Positions 1 through 11,416 of a stretch of 64,000 nt of DNA are shown here, piece after piece (the first letter of the stretch is position 1; every line of letters starts with the position of its first letter). The notes under the pieces are model-generated. The model saw nothing but the letters and a program-made list of their open reading frames with translations. It was not told the origin of the DNA and searched no databases. Both the position numbers and the translations under genes were made by a program. The stretch lies in NCBI GenBank assembly GCA_001430745.1, contig KQ482003.1, positions 732,735-796,734 on the forward strand. The letters are read 5' to 3'. Source of the DNA: Auxenochlorella pyrenoidosa. Taxonomy: Eukaryota; Chlorophyta; Trebouxiophyceae; Chlorellales; Chlorellaceae.

Positions 1-205
<205 letters not shown>

Positions 206-282
206 CAGCAGTGCTTGAGTGGAGCAATGGCAGCTTATCTGAATAGCATGTGCGAGCAGTCCAGTACAAGGGAACCGGCTAG

Positions 283-1938
283 CGTGTTATTGCAAGCAAG
301 CAAGCTGGCTTGCGCTTGAAGTCTGTCTATTTGCAACACATCCTTACGCCTGAACACTACCTGCCCTCCATGCAGCTGGACGTTGCCCAAAAGCATTGGC
401 TCGCTGCGAGCATGCTTGATCGCGGATTCAAAGTGTTGTTCCTGGACTCAGGTGATGGGTACAGCGCACCCTTCCTGCAAGCTTGAGTGCCAAACTCTGT
501 GCAATTTATTTTCTGCCCTGGCATTTCAGCTGAAGTGTTGCATGTCTTCGAAACTTTTCCCTCTCAGATATCATCATCATGGATGACCTGCTGCAACCGT
601 TCCGTACCGACTGGGACATTCAGGGTTTATCAGACTTCCGAAAGGTTACGTCAAACCCACCAGTTGGTAAGTGCTGCTTGCATGCTAGGGAGTTCAGTCA
701 GGTTTTTGCCCACCGATCATTTCATATCATCACTCATGAGCAGCAGCACGAGTGGGCCTGCAACTAAAGCACGCGATGGCTTAGCCTCTGCACGGCTGTT
801 GCAGGGGCTGTCACCAGTTCCTTGTGCGGCCTGTATGTCCTGACGCGCAATGAACAAGTAGAGACCCGTAAGGCGGCTTTAAGTATCAGCCTGGCCACAG
901 ATTCAATCCTGCTGCAGCTGTCCTCCTTGCTTCAATGCTCGAAGCACATGGTACTTTGCCGCTGCTTTCTTGAGGACCGAACTGCTTGTATCGCATGAGT
1001 GTGCAGGTGCTATCATGCGTTTTTGGAGACGCGACCCAGAGGGAAAGGAGAAAGACTTGCATTACAACGTTTCGACTCCATGTCAAAGCACAGGCAAGCT
1101 GATTTGGCTTAGCATGCAGTAGTGTGTGTACGGTTACGCACCACAAATCTATTTTTTCCTGAATGAGTGGCTGCATTGCTTGTCAATACCCAGCAGGCTT
1201 ATGGTACGTTCGCCCCACGGAGCAGACAAAGCGCTTCATGTGGGCTGTTACAAACCGTGTCTACAGGGAGGCTCCCTTCCAGTGGGAGCAGACAGCTTGG
1301 AATGAGTTACTGCCTACCTTCCTCTGGGGCCAGGGAGATGAGCTGCCGATACGCTACCGCCTCCTTCCTGTCGACCAGTTCAGCAACATCGGTCAGCCAA
1401 GCACATGCCTCTGCTCTCCCTGCCATTCTATATCAGCAGCCCTGTGTTGATGGACTTCTTGCATCGACAGTTGCGGCTTTCCTTCCTTTACGCAGGTATC
1501 TACCTGCATCGGAAGGCACAGGGTCTGCCGGTCAACCAAGTTGCACTCCATGCAGGCTTTCTGCACGGTTCCAGCAAGGTGTGCGCCCTTTGGGATGCAT
1601 CATGTGCACATGACGCGTGTCAAGTGATGCTAGCAGACTGGTCTGCGCTGAGCTGCTGCATTTGACTTGTGGCTGCACAGCCACTGCTGCATGCACATTC
1701 CCTTTTGCAGGTGGAGGTATTTAGAAAGCTTGGCTTCTGGCATCCTGACAAGTTCATGGCCAAAGAAATTTCCCGGTCTGCGATTCCAGCATCCTTGCTT
1801 GGACGCATGCCGGTGCCAAACAGGATGCCTCATACGCCCTTGTGGTCTTTCGCTCTGCTTCTCGCTGCAGCAACCGCGCTCCTGCAGTGCCAGCGCAGGC
1901 GACCAGGAGCTGTGAAGCACCTGATTGCAGTTCGTTAA
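283..1938 (+). CDS. Nucleotide-diphospho-sugar transferase family protein, 5' end unresolved
   Basis: Five exons can be read: about 283-451, 568-666, 1197-1391, 1496-1578 and 1711-1938, with matching phases. The junction of the first two creates LFLDSDIIIMDD, the DXD-type metal/nucleotide-sugar motif of plant nucleotide-diphospho-sugar transferases (PF03407-like). The third exon gives GLWYVRPTEQTKRFMW and a tryptophan-rich WNELLPTFLWGQ segment, and the fourth NIGIYLHRKAQGLP, all in the order typical of the family, which acts in the Golgi on cell-wall or glycoprotein sugars. The frame is open only back to 283 and its first ATG is at 370, inside conserved sequence, so the true start lies in an upstream exon, perhaps outside the window. 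The C-terminus has a short hydrophobic stretch (LWSFALLLAAATALL). The stop is supported by TGTAA 36 bases downstream. The exact sugar cannot be told; an additional exon between 667 and 1196 cannot be excluded. Confidence 0.72.
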
Positions 1939-2811
1939 AAATTTTGAAAGGCATTCTGCAAATTGCAGCTGGCTGTAATGTCTCAGCATTGGAAGGAGGC
2001 CAAGACTGGCCAAGATCACTGGCCGATAACAAAACATCTATAGCAAGACTGCAGGGGCACTCTTGGTGGCATGGCAATGCCCGATTTCCACGTGCATGCA
2101 GGGTCGTCTAGGAGATTTAGGCCTGGCTTTTTGTCGTTAGCGCACTCCTGTGTCTTGTGCCTGGTTGTGTGCCACACCATCAGCAAACCGGCATCCGTTT
2201 GGCCAATGGGTGCCACATTTGATGATAGCGTAGACTCTCCCGATGATTCACTGATGCAGCCAGCCAGCCTCGTTTTCAGCCTGGCAAATTGGGCTGACAG
2301 AGGCCGCGCGCCCCATAGCCGGCATGCTGCCACCGCTGCCGCCCGCTCAGTTGGCTTGCCTCGCAGGACTGTTACTTTTACGTGCTCCTCCAAGCTCTTT
2401 TCTTTGATCTGCTTTCTTTGCACACAGGGAAAGAGCGGAACGCGACTTGTTGCACATCGCCATCACACTCTGCCCTGGGCGTGCCGCGCCTTGCTGGGTC
2501 TTTGAAGGCCTTTGTCAAACGTTCCAGCGCTGGGAAACCTGCTTTTCGGCAGTCGGTGCGATGATGGCCGGAAACACGACGGCTCTGCTTGCCTGGCCTT
2601 TGGAAGTTGCTGCAAAAGGATGCCAGAGCGGGATGCACCGTGCCGCCGGTCGCATCCGCCATGTCACCGTGGCGCCTCCGCCCGCTGCTTCGGCCGTTTG
2701 CCTGCCGATATTGCAACCCTTTCCTGGTTGTCGCTTTGCAGGTTGCTTCCGCAGCCAACAGAGTTGCAACCCTTGTAAGTCAGCCTTCTCTGCGGCCGTT
2801 CTGCCGCCGCC
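1939..2811. other. Intergenic region, sugar transferase to SF3A3
   Basis: Holds the 3' end of the first gene and, presumably, the promoter and 5' UTR of SF3A3. No conserved protein reading frame, RNA gene or clear TATA box was seen. Confidence 0.6.
1974..1978 (+). promoter_or_regulatory. Poly(A) signal TGTAA (sugar transferase)
   Basis: TGTAA 36 bases after the stop at 1938. UGUAA is the established chlorophyte polyadenylation element, and this copy independently supports the chosen stop. Confidence 0.7.
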
Positions 2812-5800
2812 ATGGCGTCCACGCTGCTGGAGGAGACGCGGCAGGCGCATGATGACATTGAGCGGCTGGAGCGGCTGATTGTCAAGGACTTTGCGACGCA
2901 GCAGGCGACCACACACAAGGACAAGCTGCTGCAGTCGCACCGCGTGCGGCAGATGCTGGACTCGATACAGGAGCGCTCGGCCAAGCTGGTGAGCCCGGGC
3001 TTGCTCCGCTCGGCCTGCACCTGCGCAGCGTGAGAATGCTGATGCCGCCGGAATGTTTATGGCGAGGCAACATGGTGCCTTGCTGCCCTTTGCGCTATAT
3101 TGGCCGTCTCAGCACTTCATTATCCATCGCAGATTACCTCTGTTATGCGTATTCTTGCCGAGCGTTGCTCAATGATTTACCCCCTTGCCTCCCCCCCTCC
3201 AAGATTCGTGTCTATGACGACGAAGATGGGGCGCGCAAGGAGGAGATTGCTCAGCTGCGGCTGGGGGGCAGCGACAATGTGTTCAGGTAAACTGCAAGAA
3301 TGTTGGGTCCCAACATGCGGAATCGACAGCCATGCATGCGATTTGCTGAAAGCGGTCTGTTAATGTTGTTCACTGATGGCAAATGCCTGGATTTTTGCGA
3401 TGAGCTGTGCAGCAACTTTTACGAGCGGCTGAAGGAGGTGCGCGAGTACCACCGCAAGTTCCCAGATGATGATCTCACTGAGGCAAGCTGCACCTGGGCG
3501 TCGGGGCATGGCAGGACCTGCAACCCCATGGCATTGCAGCTTGGCCATGTGAACGCATTTGCGCCTGCTGCCTTGCCCTGCACGTGCTAAATTCCTGTCT
3601 ACCACCGACCTCGTAACCTTGAAGGCGGAGAACGACGAGGCGCTGCTGCAGGAGCAGCCGGCGGTGCCCTTCAGCGGGGAGGAGGCCATGGGGCGCTTCC
3701 TGGACCTGCACGAGTCGTACCAGACCTTCATCAACTCCAAGTTTGGCCAGCAGGCACGTGTTTTCTGTTTTGCATTCACATTCAGGGGGGACAGGAAATT
3801 TGTGGCTGATGTTGGATGTTTTAGTTTTCTGTGAGGTGATGAGAGGCGACTGAGAAGCCAGGCAAGATATGCATTCAATCGCCTTTCTCACAACGCCTCC
3901 TGCCATGCGGTCCTCTCCCCTCCCGCCAGCAGATTGACTACTTCACTTATGTGTCCAGCGTGACCGACTTTGGCAGCATCCCACGTGCTCAGAAGCTGAG
4001 CAAGCAGTACCGCGACTACCTGAGCGGGCTGGTGGGATACCTGGGGTCCTTCTACGAGCGCACGCAGCCCCTGGCGCAGCTGTCCAAGCACTATGAGAAG
4101 GTAGGGTGGCTTCTTTTACCTCTCGTGCCCGCCGGCCTCTGATGATGTTGCTGCTTTGTGAGGTGCGCAAATGCTAGCTACACGCATGAATGTCGAATGT
4201 TTGTGCATTGAAGCGCGATTCCGTCACGTCTGAACAACGGAGCGCCTGTGCCACCAATGAACTGTTTTGTATGCCACGCGTTCACAGGTGGAGGCAGACT
4301 TCGCCGAGCGCTGGCAGGCGGGCAGCGTGGAGGGGTGGGAAGACCGCGGAGAGGGCAGCCATGCGGCGGATGGCGCGGCCTCAGGGGCGCTCGACTTGGA
4401 TGCCTTTGACTCGGCGGACGAGCTGGAGATGCTGGGTGGGTGCTGCTGCTGCTATTTCCTACTGATAGAGCAAGGGCGCTCCTCATGTTGATGACTTTTA
4501 GCATTGCTGCATCAAATGTGTGTGCCAACGGCAGGTGCACGCTGCTGCAATTGCAGGCTGCATGCCTGTGCTGGTCCGCCACCTCTGCGTCCTGGGCTGA
4601 GCGCTTTCCTGTGTGACCGCTTGCCTGCCCTGTGCAGGCGCCGAGCGGCTCAAGGAGGCGCTGCAGGCGCTGGGCCTCAAGTGCGGCGGCACGCTGCGGC
4701 AGCGCGCCGAGCGGCTCATGCTGACCAAGGGCAAGCGGCTGGAGGAGCTGGACAAGTCGCTGTTTGCCAAGGGGGCGGCGCCGGCGGTGAGCGCAGGGTG
4801 CAAGGAAAACAGGTGCCACTGTCCTGCGAAGCTGCTTGTAGTGAACACCCTGCCGCGCTGCAGCCCTGCTTCTTGACACCTGTGAGACTGTCTGGATGCC
4901 GGGCGTCGTCACAGTGCACCTTGCATTGTTACATATCTATTCTCGCATGCGCACAACGGCGTATGCCCCGTTGCCTTGCAGGCGTTGCAGTCTGAGGCGG
5001 AGCGCGAGCGGCAGGGCGCGGCCTGCCGCGTGGTGGCGCTGCTGGAGGCCAAGGCGGCTAAGCTCTGCGAGATGCTGTCCTCTGTGATCGAGGACACCAA
5101 GGGGCGCATCGAGAAGAAGCAGGCGCAGACGTACGAGGAGCTGCTGGCGGAGCAGCAGGAGGCAGAGGAGGTGTGTGTGTGTGGTGGGTGGGTGGGTGGG
5201 TGGGGGGGGGGGGGGCCAGGTGTGGAAGTGGGGTGCAGGTGGGGTCCGCATGCTGTTGAAGGGTCTCACATCATCGGGAGGGTGTGCACAAACCACAGCA
5301 GCAGGCATCAGCTCTATTCCTGTGGCGTCCCTCCTTTGCGGAGTGCATTACGACAGGTTGATTGCCGCGCCCGGCCCCGTCATGGCTTTGAATACGGAAT
5401 GGCTGTCGGTTGGAGAGGAGTTGCATACATTGACATCACAGCCCGACTTGAAGGCAGTGAGCATGAAATGCTCGCGTGCCCCGGCCTGCAGGAGGCCGCG
5501 GCGGCAGAGGAGAGCGACGAGGAGGACGAGTTCGTGTACAACCCGCTCAAGCTGCCGCTGGGCTGGGACGGCAAGCCCATCCCCTACTGGCTGTACAAGC
5601 TGCACGGGCTGAACCTGGAGTTTAAGTGCGAGATCTGCGGTGAGTGGAGCTGTAGCTGAGGAGCATTTGCTGCTGCAGGGGTTGGGGCTCGTCTGATGCT
5701 GCAGGAGATGTAGTGGGTAGACTGCTGCTAGCGCTGTTTAGTTTGTTCCATCTGTTGTGGTGCTGCTACAGCTGCATTGCCATAAAGCAGAATGAAGCAA

Positions 5801-6594
5801 AGCATTGACTGAGCTGTGCACTCAATGAGCTTGCAATTGACTTGCATGGCTTTGATACCAACAAGAACCAGGCATGAACGATTGCCCAGTCGTTATCTTG
5901 TTCCCTGCAGGCGGGGCCTCCTACTGGGGCCGCCGCGCCTTCGAGCGCCACTTCCGCGAGTGGCGGCACGAGAACGGCATGCGCGCGCTGGGCATCACCA
6001 ACTCCAAGGGTGGGCTGGCTTGCTGCTGTCCATGCCCCGCGCCGCCTGCAGCTGATTGATGGGCCGGGTTCTGACACCCTGTCTGCTGGCTGTGGCTGGG
6101 CCGCCTGCTGCTGTTCCTCCCCCGCTCCTCCTGGACGTCCTCTTCTCACGCTCCTGCAAGTTTGCCCCCTCGGCCCCCTGCCTCCTGCAGCCTTTTACGA
6201 GGTGACCAGCATCGCCGATGCCGTGGCCCTGTGGAAGACGATGCAGGAGAAGGGGCAGGTGGCGAGCGAAGCAACCGGCGCAGCGGCAGAGGAGGAGGTT
6301 GAGGACGAGGCGGGCAATGTGTACAGCCGCAAGGTGGGCCGCGCTTGGCAAACGGGTTGCATGCGAAAGGTGCACTCACATCGTCTGGCAGGCTGGCTTG
6401 GAGTCCAGTCACGTTGGCATGTAGATGACCCCAACCCACTCGCTTTGGCTGTCGCTGCTGTACATGTGGGGGATGCACAGGCTGGCAGTCGCTGGGGTGC
6501 CGCTGCGCACTGAATAATGTGTTTTGAAGGATTCTTTTCAAGTCGTGCTGGCCTGCAGACGTACGAGGACCTGAAGCGGCAGGGTCTGGTGTGA
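2812..6594 (+). CDS. SF3A3: Splicing factor 3A subunit 3 (SF3a60/Prp9)
   Basis: SF3a60 is one of three SF3a subunits that convert U2 snRNP to its active 17S form in the nucleus. Twelve exons are read: 2812-2988, 3204-3286, 3413-3482, 3625-3753, 3933-4100, 4288-4435, 4638-4786, 4982-5170, 5492-5639, 5911-6009, 6191-6333 and 6559-6594, totalling 512 codons, close to the human protein (501). Family landmarks are all present: the N-terminal coiled region ([15 protein letters not shown]), the SAP-like [16 protein letters not shown] segment, the near-invariant [20 protein letters not shown] block, a matrin-type C2H2 zinc finger (CEICG...HFREWRH) and the terminal [12 protein letters not shown]. The ATG at 2812 matches the family N-terminus. 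Two introns (3483-3624 and 3754-3932) appear to use GC donors. The partner subunit SF3A2 lies at 60722-62736. Confidence 0.96.
5183..5215 (+). repeat. G-quadruplex-like G tract inside SF3A3 intron 8
   Basis: Starting 13 bases after the 5' splice site at 5170, four GGGT units run into 14 consecutive Gs (5202-5215). The run is on the transcribed sense strand, so it could fold in the pre-mRNA as well as in DNA. Confidence 0.85.
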
Positions 6595-7329
6595 TCAGGG
6601 CGGTGCCGTTGAGGCCGTTTGGCATGGAGGCGCCCACCAGGCCATGTGCCTTGCATCCTGCCTCGCATTTTCTCGGTTGTAAGCATACATCTTTCTGAGA
6701 GAAGGAAAGGTTCAATGCTGTGAGAGGAACGAAGTGGTGGCAATGTATGGTGTGCGAGCCTAGAGGGCAATGCACCGTGCCCGTGCGCATGTGCGCCCGT
6801 GCGCATGTGCGCTGGCTCAGACACTGGCAATGGTTCCGATTTTTTTATAAGCTGCAAGATTTCAGAAGGCATAAATTGGATTTAGGTTTAAAAATATTAA
6901 TACATATGATGTATTCAGAACCGGCAACTTGTGGAGACTGGGCTGGGACACCCACGGCATGCACATGCAGCGTGACGGCAGCAGCGCTGTTATGGCTGCG
7001 CGTGCATGCGGGCTCTGGCACTATTCTTTGACTCTCCATATCATACAGTCTTCGATCTTCGCTCGATTCGGCCCTCTGTCTTTAGCCGCCCGACTCGAGC
7101 CTTTCGCAAGTTCCGGCGAGGCGCCAGGCGTGCCTGCTGAACGCAGCATTCAGGTGGGATAGCCTTGGTGTAATAGGCGCATGAGCGCTTCCTACCGCAG
7201 TGCCTGCCACCGCCGCTGCGCCGTCGCCTGCTGTCCGGCGCCACCCACTCTCCATAGCCTCTTTCAACATGTCCCAGTTCCGTCTTGCACCCGTCCGCAG
7301 CCTGCTTCAGGCCATAGGCCTCAGGGCAG
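6595..7329. other. Intergenic region, SF3A3 to POLR3C, with AT-rich island
   Basis: Contains the SF3A3 3' UTR, an exact 16-bp tandem duplication (unit CCCGTGCGCATGTGCG at 6780-6795 and 6796-6811), then an AT-rich island (about 6838-6920) that contrasts sharply with the GC-rich surroundings. An upstream in-frame ATG at 7269 exists but is not needed for the POLR3C model. Confidence 0.6.
6678..6682 (+). promoter_or_regulatory. Poly(A) signal TGTAA (SF3A3)
   Basis: TGTAA 84 bases downstream of the SF3A3 stop codon, in the expected orientation. Confidence 0.7.
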
Positions 7330-10300
7330 ATGGCGGATGCAGCGCACGGCGGGCAGCCGCCCGCGGCCCGCGGCCCTCATGCCCGCCGACTGGCACTCAA
7401 GCTGGTGGACGAGGCCCTGGGCCCGGTGTGCCGCAGAGTCATCGCCTGCCTGATTGACCACGGCATGCAGCAGGTGGGTGCTGCCCTGCAAAGTCAGCAC
7501 ACCAGCCGAAGAAGCGCAGCTGGTCTTGGCTAGGCCGTGGAGCAGCACACAAACCTGCACACCCTGCACCTGCTGCGTGCCTCATGCCCACTGCCACCTG
7601 CCCTGCCGCCGCCCCCCTCGAGCAGTATGGCGAGCTGGTCCGCGTGAGCGGCCTGCCCGCGGCGCAGCTGCGCGCCGCGCTGCTGGTGCTCCTCCAGCAC
7701 AACTATGTCAGCTGCTACCTCAAGGAGGAGCCGCCCACGCTGCGCGGCCCCGGGCCCTCGTACCACCTCTACGAGGCAGCCCTGCCCCGCATCCTGCAGA
7801 GCCTGCGGTGGGTGGGCTGCGTGGCCTGCGTGCACTGTAGGCAGGCAACCAGCTGCCCCGGCAGGCAGCGTGACAGCTGGGCAGGATGGCACTGCACGAA
7901 CTCAAGAGTAAAGATGCGCACATTCATTCTGCTCCTGACTGGGCGCTCACGATGCTTGCATCCCACTGGGTTGGCCATGCCGATGTGGAGCCAGCCATAC
8001 TGCGCGGGGTGCTTGTCCTGGCTCACGATGCTGCCTGCCTGCCACGCCCCTGGCCGCAGCGTGCCGCGGTTTCTGACCCATATCGCCGACGAGCTTGGCC
8101 ACGAGTCGGTGCGCCTCATCCACAACCTGCTGGAGCATGGCCGCCTCAGGTGGGGCAGGCCACACGTGCGCATGGGCGAGCTGGGCAGGGATGGCGTGCG
8201 CATGTGCCTGCCTGGGTGATTTGTGCCTGTGACGCGTGCGTCCCTCGGTATGCCGCCTGCATGATGCGCGCTGCTCGGCGGGCATGCACCTGCACGCTAT
8301 CTGGTTCCCTGTTTTCCAGGCTTGGGGCGACTGTCCGCCAGGCTCTCCACCACGCCCACCGCACCCTTCCTGCGCAGGTGGGACCAGCTGCTCAAGGCGG
8401 TGTGCAGCGAGGCGGCCGAGGAGGGCGGCGAGGACGAGGCGCCGCCCGACCCGGAAATCCTGGCCAACAAGTTTCGCTCGCTAGTGCTGGAGCGGTACAT
8501 AGAGCGGGCGCCGCCCTGCAGCCTGCCGCCGCCCGCGCAGCAGGTGCGACCGTTGCGGCATGGCCTGTGGCCGCATTTTTCCATTTTTTGGCGCAGACCG
8601 CAGTGTGCCCTGTGGTTTGCTTGTGTCGCGCAATACATTGTCTGGGATGGGCTGGCCTCCTGACCGGCTGTGTGGCTGCTGCAGCAGGCATGGCATGCGT
8701 TTGCACCTCTGCTTCTGCTTGCCTCCTGATGCTCATCCCCGGTGCGCGGCTGCAGGTGCACCCCAATGCGCGCAAGAAGAAGGCGGCGCCCAAGCCGGGA
8801 AGCGAGGAGGAGGCCGACCTGCAGCGGGAGCAGAGCGAGGCGCAGCAGCGGCAGGCGTACCAGGAGGGTGCGTGCTGGCCAGCCTGGCTTGAGGGCGGAG
8901 CAAAGTGCTGCAGGCGCTGCCCTGGGCATCATTGTGCATGTGCACCTTGCTGCCAGTGCTGGCCACCTATAGTCATGTTGTCCAGTGTATTCTTCATATC
9001 CTTTGCAGTTCGATTCCAGCTGTCGGCGGACCTTGGAGGGGATGCAGCTCTCATTGGGTCAGAGGCGGCGGCTGAGAAGCAGGCTGGCAAGCGCAAGCGG
9101 GGCAAGGATGCTGCGGCAGAGGGTAAGCTTTGGTGGGGGGCCAGAAGGCTTGGGGTGTGTGTGTTGACGCTGCGTGTTGATGGAGGCTCATTGTGCACTC
9201 ATGTATAGCATAGAAATGACTAGCCTTGTTCTTCCAAGTGTCCCCATCTGTAGAGCCTGCCAAGAAGCGTGGGCGGAAAAAGGCAGCAGATGCCGCGCAG
9301 GCGGCAGCTGAAGCAAACGCAGCCGCTCCGGCGGCAGCAGGCGGCAAGAGCCCTGGCGCAGCAGGAGAGAAGGATGAGGAGCCGGTGCTGTGGCGCGTCA
9401 ACTACGATGAGTTCAATCGCAGGTGAGCTGGTGCAGGCTACAAATCTCGCCTGCCTGAAAATGTGTCTTGCGTGAGGCTTGCCAGGCTCTTTCTCGTGGC
9501 CTGAAGCTATGCACGCACAAGGAGCCCGCTGACGTCTGCCTCTGGCATGTGCTGTGCGCAGGTTCCGCAACGACATCATCGTGAGCACCGTCAAGCTCAA
9601 GTACGGCGTGGAGGCGGGGCAGGCTGTGCGCGGCCTCCTGCTGGCCAACGCGCGCTTTGAGCAGACGGTGCGCTGCGCTGCCCGCCCGAGGTCTGGGGCC
9701 GCAGGCAGGTCGAGAGCTGCTCCTCCCGCTGCAGGGCGCACCGGTGGTGTTCTGCATGCCTGCCGACGCCTGCGCCCGTGCCCCCTGGGCTGCAGGCGCA
9801 CACCGAGGAGACGGTGGTGCTGTCGGTGAGCGATGCCAGCGGCGCTCTGCGTCGCGCGCAGGACTCGGATGTGCCCGACAACATTGGCGTCGTCCTGGCG
9901 TAAGTGGGTGGTGCTGTGGCAGCGACCCTGTGTGACCCCCAGCTGCATCCAGTCGTGGCGGGCCTGTCGCTGAAGCGCGCCCACCACAAGGCTTCCAAGA
10001 TGCGCGCTTCACCTGGCTTGGAACAGGAACTCCCTCTTACCTAATGCTTGCCCCCTTGCCTGCCTCCCTGGTGTGCAGCGAGCTGTCCGAGGATGTGCTG
10101 GGCTTCCTGGAGAGCAGGGGGCAGGGCCCAGGCGGCGAGCAGTTTGTGCTGCACATCCCCCGGATTCTGGATGTGGCGCGCCTGCTGGAGCTGCAGGCGG
10201 TGGTCAAGTGAGGCGGCGGCGCACACGCACAACTGCTGGCACGCCCGCAAAGGGTGCATACAGCGCAGCATGTGCGCGCCAATGGTGCTGCAGTATGGGA

Positions 10301-11072
10301 TAGAATCAAGCGTGTTCATGGCTGCTGAGCAGGGCTGGCTCTATACTGTGCCGCTGCGCCCGCCATCTGCAGAAATAAGTTTGGGCCCCATGGCATGCGC
10401 ATCTGGCGGCTGCTGCTCTTGACAGGCCAGCTGGAACAGAAGCAGGTGGCCGACCTGGCCATGCTCACAAAGGAGGATGCACGGGAGAAGCTGTACGGCA
10501 TGCTCAAGGCGGGGTGAGCTGGCTTTTTTTGCTCTCGTGCAGCAAGAACGCTGCGGCGGCAGCTGCCTGCCCATGCGTTCTGATTTTGGGTTGCTCTTTT
10601 TGCTGTGTGTGTTTGCACTTTTTTGAGAGGATGGAATGAGTGTGACCCATGTTATGCATCCACTGCCTGGTTTAGCCAGCATGTCCTCTGCATAGTTGGG
10701 CAAACCTCTGCATCCGATGTTCCGCGCACGCCCCCCCTCTGCCCCTGCAGCTACCTCTCGCTGCAGGACGTGCCGCGCACCGCCGACCACGCCCCCTCCC
10801 GCACCTTCTACACCTGGCGCGCCAACGCCGGGGTGGCCAAGGCGCGCATGGCCTCCGACCTGTACCGCGCCGCCGGCAACCTGCATGCGCGGCTGGCACA
10901 CGAGATGTCGCGCAAGGAGGAGCTGGTGCAGCTGCTGGAGGGGCCCAGCGTGGCCAGTCACGTGCTGGAGCGGCGGGAGCAGGAGATTGTGACGCTGCGG
11001 GCGGTGACCACGCGGCTGGAGGCCTCGCTGCTCGACCTGGATGCGCAGATCATGCTCTTCAACGACGTGTGA
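7330..11072 (+). CDS. POLR3C: DNA-directed RNA polymerase III subunit RPC3 (C82/POLR3C)
   Basis: RPC3 forms, with RPC6 and RPC7, the Pol III subcomplex that opens promoter DNA and contacts TFIIIB. Twelve exons: 7330-7473, 7626-7807, 8060-8149, 8342-8543, 8756-8867, 9009-9122, 9239-9422, 9562-9667, 9796-9899, 10079-10207, 10373-10513 and 10751-11072, giving 609 aa. The order matches the family: winged-helix 1 (LVDEALGPVCRRVIACLIDHG), RAALLVLLQHNYVSCYLKEE, an acidic/lysine-rich linker rich in Ala (about residues 260-350), LWRVNYDEFNRRFRND, the FGPHGMRIWRLLLLTGQLEQ helix, and the diagnostic VPRTADHAPSRTFYTW near the C-terminus followed by a coiled coil. The start at 7330 (MADAAHGG) places the first winged helix close to the N-terminus as expected. 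All introns are GT-AG. Tail-to-tail with the pinin gene. Confidence 0.93.
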
Positions 11073-11125
11073 CGAGCCTCTTTGCGGGTGGTCATGCCGT
11101 TTGCGTCATTGGCGGGGACGCGCCG

Positions 11126-11130
11126 TGTAA
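11126..11130 (+). promoter_or_regulatory. Poly(A) signal TGTAA (POLR3C)
   Basis: TGTAA 54 bases after the POLR3C stop, and 168 bases before the opposing signal of the convergent pinin gene. Confidence 0.7.
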
Positions 11131-11297
11131 ACAAAGTGTCAGGGCCTGGCGCCCCAGAGACATTGCTGCATGGTCAGGCCGCATCCAACAGCGATACACA
11201 GTCCTCCAACCGAACAGTCCCCCAGTGCGCAGTCTTTATCTGTCTCGCTCTTGCCTTCATGGACGCACAGCTTCACTTGCATGCTGCTGTTCAGGGC

Positions 11298-11302
11298 TTA
11301 CA
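11298..11302 (-). promoter_or_regulatory. Poly(A) signal TGTAA (pinin, minus strand)
   Basis: TTACA on the plus strand reads TGTAA on the minus strand, 115 bases past the stop of the pinin-like gene. Confidence 0.65.
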
Positions 11303-11416
11303 TTTGTGAGGACACGGGAACGCATTGCAGGGATCCGCTCCTCAGGCATGACGGGTGTGTGCTGATCAGCAGAGTCAAGCACGGGGGTGTACAACAAAAC
11401 CAGAGCCCTCAACGGG

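Noticed and set aside
808..860. Possible extra exon of the sugar transferase after an acceptor at 807
   Set aside because: Phase would fit at the 5' side, but the sequence does not resemble the family and exons 568-666 and 1197-1391 already join in phase.
4139..4235. C box-like TGATGAT and D box-like CTGA in an SF3A3 intron, a possible C/D snoRNA
   Set aside because: No terminal stem and no convincing guide element; such short motifs are expected by chance.
7269..7330. Upstream ATG (MSQFRLAPVRSLLQAIGL) as POLR3C start
   Set aside because: It is out of frame with the first conserved exon, and no clean splice pair was seen to connect them; it remains possible as an upstream reading frame.
7886..9208. 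440-codon plus-strand open frame
   Set aside because: It is out of frame with the conserved POLR3C exons and runs through introns; composition is Ala/Arg/Gly-rich shadow sequence.
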